A stretch of 49,318 nucleotides of DNA, from the NCBI GenBank assembly GCA_025201845.1, contig MU604033.1, forward strand, positions 9,385-58,702, read 5' to 3'. Source of the stretch: Martensiomyces pterosporus (Eukaryota; Kickxellomycota; Kickxellomycetes; Kickxellales; Kickxellaceae). Every line of letters starts with the position of its first letter. Position 1 is the stretch's first letter. The position numbers were made by a program, and so were the translations under genes. The notes beneath the pieces are model-generated. The model made no database searches. It saw only the letters and a program-made list of their open reading frames with translations, and was not told where the DNA came from. Below, in pieces: positions 8,531 to 16,503 of this stretch.

Positions 8531-11053
8531 CTATGCGAAGGCCATGGCTTCGGCGACCTTTATGGAATGGCACGAGTCGACCTCCAGGTCGATGGCATAG
8601 CACACAACCAGTGCCTCCACGGTGCACGACAGCACATGCGTGGTAAGCTGCAGGAGGGCGAACGGCAGTGCGCTTCCCGCAACAGCAACCAGCGCCGAGT
8701 GGACCGACAGCACATCGACCGCCTTCACGCCCAGCGCGTATCCAAAGACCACCGACACAAGGAGGGCATAGCAAGTCATCGACGACTTGATCAGCGAAAC
8801 AACCGGCGAATGCAGCAGGTGGTGCTTGCGCAGGAGCCTAGTGACGCTGAGCGACGATTCAAAGAACCCCTTTCCGGTAAACGCCGCATACACAGCTGAG
8901 TAGCTGTTCCAGCTCTCCACAAAGTAAATGGGCCGGCCAACAAGCAGCGACACGAGGGAAATGGGGATGAAGCGCAGCAGCCTGACCATCCAGCGCAGCA
9001 GCAGCTCTGCCAGATGCAGCGATTTGGAGATAAGCAGGAGTGTGGCAGACACAACCACCGTGCCGAACTGGCGTGTGAGCGCCGAGATCACCGATGCCTG
9101 GAGCGTCTGCAGTGCCGGCGGCTCCTGCGGGTCGTGGCGGTGAAAGTACCACTGGCAAACCACCGACGACACGACCATGCGCAGGATCTGCACAAACACC
9201 CCCGATGCCCACGCAAACGTCGCGACCATATACACGGGCAGCGCCCAGTAATGCCCTGAGCTCAACCACGCAGCCGCTCCACTCTTTCCGGCGCTATGCG
9301 CAGTAAGGCTCTGAACAAGCGGCAGCCGCGAAGCGAATATTCCCGAAGTGATGGTGAACACGCCGTAGAACGCAAGCAGGAGGACCGAGAATGCGTATAC
9401 CTCCTTGTTGTCCACCAAGACGTCGCAGGACAGCCTGATGATGTCCACACTCCGCTCAATATCCTGCCTGCGCTGCGAGATCGACCACACAAAGCGGATG
9501 GCGAGTACCAGGGAAATGCCGATAACAATTGCGGTTCTGACGCGGTACCCAACCAGGTCCTCTACTCCTGGGATCCTGAATATCTGAGTGCCCGCCCATA
9601 CCGCAATGGCGGCTCCAACAACAGGCACGCCCAGAGTGGTCAGCCAGACGACCTTGCGCGTTTGGTACCGCAAGATCTGGATCCACACGACACTCAGGAC
9701 GGCAGACGCAATGGATGCCAGAGATACTTGAAGCAGGGCATCAGCCATGTCGTAAAAGTCCTTGAAATAAGGCGAGCGCTCCGAGGGTATCTTTGTCGAC
9801 AGGAGCAGGTAGCACCCAACAAGGACGTAGAGGAGCAGGTTGACGACAAAGAGGTAGCTAGTGACTGAGTGCGGTCCAGTGTACCCGACTGAGACGACGT
9901 CCTGGCCGTACTGGTCGAGATCCTGGCTGAATTCCGAGACATACGAGTCTGTGTCGCTGTCCCCGTCTCCCTCTTCGACTTCGCTGTCACTTGGAACGAG
10001 GCCAACCATGTCCCTAGCTTCGCTGTATCCGTCCGTCGATTCGATTGTGTCAATAGACGCTGCGCTGTCAGATGGATGCAGTATAGCAGGCTCGTGTGTA
10101 AATGACCGTAGTGCTCCTGAGCCTGTGAATGAGGCACTCAGCAAGGCAGCATTCTCCGGCTCGGCCTGCTGGAAATCGCCTAGCAGGGAGTGGTGGTCGG
10201 GGAACGACGAATAGGCCGATTTGAACTGCTGGAACGAAGTCTGGACACTAGACGCGCTGTCGTTGGAGACATCATACAGCGGCACACGCGGTTTCCGCTC
10301 CCTACTACTATGCGGGCTGTTGTTGTTGTTGTTGTTGCTCGAGCTGCCCTGCCCAACCGACGCCGCCTTGCCTGGCGAGTCCCCACTCTGAATGTGCACG
10401 TCGCTGTTCACGTCAGCATGGCTAATGATACTGCTTCCCTCCATGCCAACCCCCCGTCTCTGCAGCTCCTGCTGCTCGCCATTGATATCCACAGCGCCCT
10501 CCCACATATTCTCTACACCTCTCTGCAATTCAGCCTTTGTGGCATCGTCCAGTACCTCATATATGCTCCTGGCGCCATTACGGTCACTCAGTAGTGTGAC
10601 GGCAACCACAAGCACAAGGAGCCTCCACAGATCGTCAAACGGCGCAATGGCCAGGGTTGCGACGCCCGGAACGTAGTCACGCACCAGCTGCCTGCCAAAC
10701 CCTTGCTCAAAGTACCGCAACAAGAGGCGGGCGAGCTGCGCCAGAGCATCCAGGTTGGGCTCGCCTGGGTGGCCGGGGAGCACGATTGACGCGGAGGCGA
10801 AGTAGTCGGGGTCGGCTTTTGTGACAACCTCAATCAATATGCGCGCATCTACCAGGCTGCCAGTATCGGCCACATCCTCGCCAGACAGGTTGGAAAGCTA
10901 CACACACGCAGGGTATCGAATGCACCGTGTGCCTGTGTTAGTAAGCGCTGGTGTGCTGCTGGCGCTGGGATTAGGACAGAAATGCCCGCAGCCACTGCCG
11001 GTACTTACCCAGGACAGGCAGGCTTCTCGAAATGGCTGTTCTCTATACGACAT
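8531..11053 (-). CDS. HOOK-domain / choline-transporter-like (Pns1/CTL) fusion protein
   Basis: Two exons: 11009-11053 (ATG plus 14 codons) and 8531-10897. They are separated by a 111-nt intron with donor GTAAGT, a CTTACTAAC branch region and a TAG acceptor; phase is kept, giving about 803 residues. The large ORF alone has no ATG near its start. Residues ~10-150 read as a HOOK (calponin-fold) domain: ACLSWLSNL (the W helix), SLVDARILIEVVTKADPDYF, then NLDALAQLARLLLRYFEQGFG, PFDDLWRLLVLVVAV and VLDDATKAELQRGVENM. Residues ~165-350 are a disordered Ser/Asn/Asp-rich linker ending in an acidic stretch. From ~358 there are about ten membrane segments with CTL-family marks: FVQILRMVVSSVVCQWYFHR, SVISALTRQFGTVVVSATLL, WNSYSAVYAAFTGKGFFESS and the terminal VEALVVCYAIDLEVDS. 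CTL proteins are plasma- or vacuolar-membrane proteins of uncertain substrate. The fusion is continuous, with no internal stop. Confidence 0.85.
10898..11008 (-). other. Predicted intron 1 of the HOOK-CTL gene
   Basis: On the minus strand the donor is TGG|GTAAGTACC, a TTACTAAC branch-like sequence lies about 35-45 nt before the end, and the acceptor is GTGTGTGTAG|CTTTCC. Splicing joins 15 codons in phase 0 to the long ORF. It supplies an ATG and the first helix of the HOOK domain, two independent reasons to believe it. Confidence 0.85.
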
Positions 11054-11708
11054 TGTGTGTGCGCTGGCAGCAATACTTGCATTAGTCAATAAAAGCAGGT
11101 GTATTATTTACGAGACATTTGGTCCAGGCGGAGTGAAAAGGAGGGGCTGCGTGCCTGGCAAAGGAAAGCATGCTTTGAGCGCCAAACAAGCCACGTGCAT
11201 GCGTGCCGAAAAAGCACACCATCGCCCGCCCGCTTCTCGGCAGGCAACAACCAAGCGGCTCCGTCCCTTGTGGCCTTGGCGGTATGTCTGGCACAAGACA
11301 CGCAGCACGACGGGTCCTTTCGCTCCTCTGCAGCACGCCTACAAGCTGATGGATGCTGCCAAGTCATATGTCACCTGCGACATTCGCTTGTTCGCTGGTG
11401 GCTCCTTTGCGAGTCGAGTCTGATCGCCCCAGCAAGTCGCATCATATCAACCAAGATTGAGGCGCTGGGAGATAGCCCACAGCAGCAGGGCAGCAGCCAG
11501 AGGCACTGCGCTTGGCTCTCCCCAACTTAGTCCGCCTCTCCTCTCCTTGCCTTTATGCTTCCTGGTATCCTCTTCCTACAATTTCATATTCTTTATTCCC
11601 TTTACTGTCCTCTCTTCTTATCTGTACTCCGTGCCCCTGCCACGGCGAGCACATTTACCTTTCGATTCGCCAATCATATAGCGGTGTGTGTGTGAACGGC
11701 CACCCACA
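11054..11708. promoter_or_regulatory. Divergent promoter region, HOOK-CTL (-) and GEM1 (+)
   Basis: The 655 bp between the two start codons hold no supported gene. The GEM1-proximal part (about 11520-11640) is strongly pyrimidine-rich on the plus strand, as is common upstream of fungal start sites. Individual factor sites were not recognised with confidence. Confidence 0.5.
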
Positions 11709-14098
11709 ATGCGCGACGACATTCGCATCGTTCTCGTTGGCGATGGTACGTTGCTTTGGCTGGGCGAATCAACAAAAAGACCGTGGAGGCATACGGCAAT
11801 TGCGGAGCAGCAAAGCTGGCGCCTTTTTCTGACTGCCAGGCACCGAGGATTCGTACTAACTCTGCCTCGCCGCTTTAATGCATTCAAACTGTAGATGGAG
11901 TCGGCAAAAGCACATTGGTTACAGCGCTTATTAAGGAAACGTTTGTCGTAAATGTAAGCAGCAATAACGCAGGGCCTTGGCGCACTTGGATAAGCGCCCA
12001 TGCTATCTCTTGCTGGCAGTGATTTTCCGCCCGCTGAGCCATGGAAGAAAAAAACACAGCAGCCAGTAGTGGCATGTGCCTGTGCGTAAAGTGGAAGAGA
12101 CCCTTTCTGTTTGGAACACCGCACTGAGCCCTGCGCTTGCCTTTTTTTTTTTGTCCTGTAGGTTCAATCGGTTGTTCCTGAGGTGACTATTCCGCCAGAG
12201 GTGACACCAGAAAACGTCACCACACACATCATAGACACATCAAGTAAGTGCAGCCATTGCAATTGGAGGCCACAGGGAGCACAGCTGGCAAGGACGCATG
12301 CTAATGCCCCCCCCCCTCATTCAATTCTGTTGTAGCAAAGGCGGAAGACCAGGAAATACTGGAAACAGAGCTGCGCAAGGCAAACGTGGTATGTATAGTC
12401 TATGCCGTTGACGATCGGAGCAGCTTCCAGCGGGTGCACGAGCATTGGCTGTCGATGCTGCGCCTGCAGGGCATCAATCTGCCGGTGATACTGGTTGGCA
12501 ACAAAGTGGACATGCGCGACGAGGACAACGGCCACGGGAACACGGTTCTTGAGGAGGAGGTGGTGCCAATCATGAACGAGTACCGCGAGATCGAGATCTG
12601 CGTGGAATGCTCGGCAAAGGCGCTTCTCAATGTCTCGGAGCTGTTCTACTTTGCGCAAAAGGCTGTGCTGCACCCCACGCGTCCCCTCTACGATGCGCGC
12701 GACCATATGATGAAGCCAAGGTGCACAGAAGCCCTTGTGCGGATCTTCCGTCTGTGCGACATGGATGGCGACGGGATCTTGAACGACAATGAGCTCAACG
12801 AGTTCCAGAGAAAGTGCTTCAATACGCCATTGCAGCAGCGCGAGCTGGAGGGCGTCAAGGAGATTGTCAAGGCTAGCCGGCCCGACGGCGTCACCGAAGG
12901 CGGGCTTAATGTTGAGGGCTTCCTGTACCTCCACTTGCTGTTCATTCAGCGTGGGCGGGTGGAGACCACATGGATGGTGCTGAGGCGCTTCGGGTATGGC
13001 GATGACCTGAGCTTGCGGGAGGACTACCTGTGTCCCGAGTTTGATGTTCCGGCTGACTGCTGTGTTGAGCTCAGTCCTAATGGGTATGCGTTCCTCACGG
13101 AGATCTTCAAGAGATACGACGCGGACGGCGACAGCGCCTTCTGCCCCGAGGAGCTGGAGAATATATTCAGCCTGTCGCCTGGAATCCCCTGGAAACGCAG
13201 CAAGTTCCCGCAGTCCACAGTGGCCAACGCAGCGGGATACGTGACGCTGGAGGGATGGCTGGCACAGTGGAGCATGACCACGCTTCTGGACCACAAGCAG
13301 ACGCTGGCGTATTTGGCGTATTTTGGGTTTCCGGGCGATATCCGCGACGGAATTCGACTGGTAGGGAGGGGCAGCGGCCAGAGCGGCTTGCGGAAGCGGA
13401 AGAAGGGCAAGCTGCAGCGCAACGTGTTCCTTTGCTACGTGGTTGGTGCCACGGGGTCTGGCAAGACGTCGCTTATCAGAGCGTTTGCCAAGAAGCAGTT
13501 TTCGGACGAGTACTCGCCGACTTTGAGGTCCACGACGACGGTCAATTCGGTCGACGTCAAGGGATCGGAGAAGTACCTTGTGATGCAGGAGTTTGGGCCG
13601 TACGACACTAGTGTGCTGCAGAGCAGGCGGCAGCTGGAGTGCTGCGACCTGCTGGTGATGGTGTATGACTCGAGCGACCCGAACTCGTTCTCGTACTTGA
13701 GCAACCTGCGCAAGAACTACTCGCTGGACAACGTGCCGATGATATTTGTTGCAACCAAAAGCGACTTGGATTACGTCGAGCAGCGGGGCGAGCAGCCGCC
13801 GGATATCTACTGCCGAGAGCTCAAGCTCAATGCTCCGGTGTATGTGTCGGTGAAGGACGGGCAGACGGCGAGCGTGTTCCAGCGGATGGCCGCCATTACA
13901 AGGAACCCGCCGTCGGCCACCCCTGCCCTGCTGCTGTCGAGGCCGCAGGCGTGGTCGGTGACAAAGATCGTCGGCGTCACGGCGCTGGCGGGTGTGGGAT
14001 TGATTTCGACGTTTGTGGCGTACCATGCAATGAAGTACTGGTGGCACAGCATAACCCACTCAAGATCATCACCCGCCACTGCCAGAAAAGAGCTCTAG
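11709..14098 (+). CDS. GEM1: Mitochondrial Rho GTPase Miro/Gem1
   Basis: Four exons: 11709-11745, 11895-11953, 12162-12243 and 12336-14098, with GT-AG borders and phases that close to 646 residues. The N-terminal GTPase has its P-loop GDDGVGKS (residues ~11-18), which is split by intron 1, a switch region IIDTSTKAEDQE, and NKVD and ECSAKA guanine-specificity motifs. Two EF-hands follow: DMDGDGILNDNE (about 202-213) and DADGDSAFCPEE (about 320-331). The C-terminal GTPase has P-loop GATGSGKTS (about 429). A tail anchor, IVGVTALAGVGLISTFVAYH (about 603-625), precedes a short basic end. This is the complete Gem1/Miro architecture: an outer-mitochondrial-membrane GTPase that acts in mitochondrial inheritance and ER-mitochondria contacts and, in animals, links mitochondria to motors. 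It is divergent from the HOOK-CTL gene. Confidence 0.97.
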
Positions 14099-14110
14099 AT
14101 ATATAAAAAA

Positions 14111-14136
14111 GCTGCTGCTGCTGCTGCTGCTGCTGC
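14111..14136. repeat. CTG trinucleotide run in GEM1 3' flank
   Basis: Eight or more consecutive CTG units begin 13 bp after the GEM1 stop codon, so they should lie in the 3' UTR. Similar CAG/CTG runs occur elsewhere in the window, both coding (Gln) and non-coding (near 24961). Confidence 0.9.
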
Positions 14137-14626
14137 AAGCCATTCCCCCCTCTTCAATATTTATAATGTCCGCCTTTTTTGTTGCTGTTGGTAGTGGTCG
14201 TAGCACAAAATACATTGGTAGTTTCATTTGCTGCCGTCTCTATTTGCTGGAGCCAGAAACATGAACTGCATGTTTGCTGTTTACTGCCACCACAGCACAC
14301 AAATAGAGTGCTGTGGATCATGCCTCTATGGCCGCAAGTGCAGGGGCTGGTGGTATAAATTGCAATGGGCAGCCCATGGCGAGCGCTCCGCTCTCTTCCT
14401 TTTCTTTCTTTTCTTCAGAGGAGCCCTCTTTAAAAGGATCCTTTTTCTTCTCATCTTCTCTCTCTTACGCCCTTCCACGTCGCTCCATTTCGGTGCTCGC
14501 TTGCTCCCCTTACATCCGACCTCATACCTCCCGGCTTTGAAATCCTAGCACACCAGCATCCCTGCCTCCCTCGCATGTGCACTGCCTGTAGATCATCATG
14601 CATCCCCTGCCCTTTGCAAACAAGCT

Positions 14627-14664
14627 CGCATCTGATCGCATCTGATCGCATCTGATCGCATCTG
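14627..14664. repeat. 10-bp tandem repeat (GCATCTGATC), nearly 4 copies
   Basis: The unit GCATCTGATC is repeated exactly three times with a partial fourth copy. Each unit holds GATC and part of an E-box-like CATCTG. It is non-coding and no function is evident. Confidence 0.9.
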
Positions 14665-15222
14665 CGCCCCATCAAACCCGTGTTCGTCTCCCTGTGTGCG
14701 GTCGTTGTGCTGCACCCCAGGGACAGTGCAGACTTTAGTGCTTGCAGGGGCCCACAGGGGAGGCGGCAGGCATCTTGCTATTCAGCAGGATCCCTTGCCG
14801 TACGAGACCCTAAGAGCCCCTTTCTGACGAGTGCGATATGAGGGACCTTGATTTGCGGTTATTGTGTGTTTGATTTCCCTCACGAGGTACGGCATGGGTC
14901 TCCAGTTCAGGCAAACACATGTGAACAGCACTGGCTGTTTTGTATTTCTAGCGTTTTCTTTCTCCTCTCAGGGCCTATGAGGGTACTGGTGATGACGCGG
15001 TCGCTCTTTCTTCACTCTTTCGATCCGCCTTTCTTAACGACATGCTTTAACGACTTTAACGACTCTCCATCTCTGTCCGCCTTAACGATTTCGCACTTTA
15101 AACCCCACATTTTTCGTCACGCTTTCTTTGCTCCCTCTTTCTCACGTAAATAGCAAATAAGGAAGAAATGTTGTCAAACGCCCCCTCACTATCAAAACTG
15201 GAAAAGCTGTGAAAGCAAGCCA

Positions 15223-16278
15223 TTAATAGACCTTGCTGCGACTGCTGTATGATGCGGCTCCAGTCCTGGCCTGGTTACGGCGACGGCGCCTATCTCTGTC
15301 GCTCTCCTCCTCGCTCTCGCGTCTCTGCTTGTTATTTGCCAAGATAACGAGCAGTCTGACGAAGAGCTCAACGAGGTCGTTGAAGAATGTCAGCGAGTGT
15401 CTGACGGGGTCCACCGCAAGGCCCATGTTGACTTCGTCCAGCATCAGCTGCGTATGCATGATCACATAACCGCACGATGAGGCCAGCCCCAGCAGCAGCT
15501 CCAAGCTAATGAGCGTGCTGGTTGGGTAGAAGAAGTTGACCAAGCTGACCCACCCAAACGTGCACACAGCAAAGGAGATCGAGCCAAGCAGGTAGATGAC
15601 CTGGCGCCTATTCGAGCTCAGAACACCCAGGGCAAACGACGCGAAAAGCACCAGCGCCGATCCCAGGGCCGCATACACCAAGGCCGCATCGTCCCAGTAA
15701 AAGAACTGCAGGATCAGCGGCCGCAGACTAGCGCCTGTAAGCCATCCGTCGAGCCACAGCAGCGAGCGACGCTTGTTGAGGTTTTCGCTCGTTGGCGGCA
15801 GCATAAAAATAGCCAGTGTGGTCGCCAGAATGCCCAGCACCGTCAGCAGTCCCCCGGAGCCCACAAAGGGGACTCTGTCCGCGACATAATACCCGATGAT
15901 GCTGGAGGCGACGGTTGACGTCAGCATCAAATAGATGCTCAGGAGCTCCCTCTGGGCCTTTGACGTCAGGTCGGCCGTCTGCGTGAACGACATGAATACT
16001 CTTTCGGCGTCCATCTTCGCTGCGGTAAACCTGCTCCTTTTGCGAGGCTTTGAGCTGTTGCGTGCGCTGGCTCTTTCCCGCTTTCTGTGTGACTGTAGTA
16101 CGTCTTCTGCGTCGCTTAGCCCCGATGAGAACAAAGAGGCAAAAACGGGGGACAAGCGGTGCGAATTTGATATCTCTTCCGCGTCGTTTGGTTCAGGCGG
16201 AAATAGGGCTGAAAGAAATGAGCTTTCGGTATCTGCGTATAGTACTTGCTGTGCGTCAGTGGTATTTGAAGAAACCAT
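15223..16278 (-). CDS. Bax inhibitor-1 (TMBIM6-like) protein with N-terminal extension
   Basis: A single-exon, 351-residue protein. From Met89 on it matches TMBIM6/BI-1: MDAERVFMSFTQTADLTSKA, then six to seven membrane segments, the conserved SLELLLGLASSCGYVIMHTQ segment and a final amphipathic segment LVELFVRLLVILANNKQRRE, ending in a charged Arg-rich tail. BI-1 proteins sit in the ER membrane, act as calcium-leak channels or pH sensors and protect against ER stress. TMBIM6 is usually near 240 residues. The extra ~88 residues here contain three diverged 24-residue repeats beginning at residues 8, 32 and 56 (DAQQVL, DAEEIS, DAEDVL; SHR in copies 2 and 3) and a basic KPRKRSRF patch. The ATG at 16276-16278 was chosen because the repeat unit continues to the N-terminus; Met89 is the alternative start. 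PMS1 lies 225 bp upstream on the same strand. Confidence 0.85.
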   Translation of the reverse strand: MVSSNTTDAQQVLYADTESSFLSALFPPEPNDAEEISNSHRLSPVFASLFSSGLSDAEDVLQSHRKRERASARNSSKPRKRSRFTAAKMDAERVFMSFTQTADLTSKAQRELLSIYLMLTSTVASSIIGYYVADRVPFVGSGGLLTVLGILATTLAIFMLPPTSENLNKRRSLLWLDGWLTGASLRPLILQFFYWDDAALVYAALGSALVLFASFALGVLSSNRRQVIYLLGSISFAVCTFGWVSLVNFFYPTSTLISLELLLGLASSCGYVIMHTQLMLDEVNMGLAVDPVRHSLTFFNDLVELFVRLLVILANNKQRRESEEESDRDRRRRRNQARTGAASYSSRSKVY

Positions 16279-16390
16279 GAATATAAAATAGGAGAAAGAA
16301 AAAGCTGGAGACCCAATTTAACAGCAGGAAAATAGGAGGGGAAGGGCGCAGCAGCAGCAGCAACCCCCGATGCCAAGAGCCAGAGCATAT

Positions 16391-16428
16391 GCCGCCACGT
16401 AGTGCTGGTGCCACAATCACGTGGCGGC
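16391..16428. promoter_or_regulatory. 10-bp perfect inverted repeat with ACGT cores
   Basis: The left arm GCCGCCACGT (16391-16400) and right arm ACGTGGCGGC (16419-16428) are exact reverse complements with an 18-nt spacer. It lies 113-150 bp upstream of the BI-1-like ATG and just past the PMS1 stop (16504, minus strand). It could be a two-site ACGTGG element for a bZIP or bHLH factor, or a hairpin in the PMS1 3' end. Which one cannot be told from sequence. Confidence 0.5.
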
Positions 16429-16503
16429 AGAATAGGCGACGTCTAGAAAGGCCTAGCAGTTTTCGGTCGGCTGTGCTGCGGCTGCTGGGTGCTGCTCGTT
16501 CTC

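Larger units (their letters stand above)
14099..15222. other. Convergent intergenic region, GEM1 / BI-1-like
   Basis: This 1.1 kb lies between two converging 3' ends. It contains a (CTG)8 run just after the GEM1 stop and a 10-bp tandem repeat at 14627-14664, plus several TTTAACGA-like repeats near 15040-15100. No ORF with family features was seen, so the content beyond 3' UTRs is unexplained. Confidence 0.5.

Noticed and set aside
12317..14059. 580-codon minus-strand ORF
   Set aside because: It is antisense to GEM1, whose domains are complete, and has His/Arg/Gln-rich composition without motifs.
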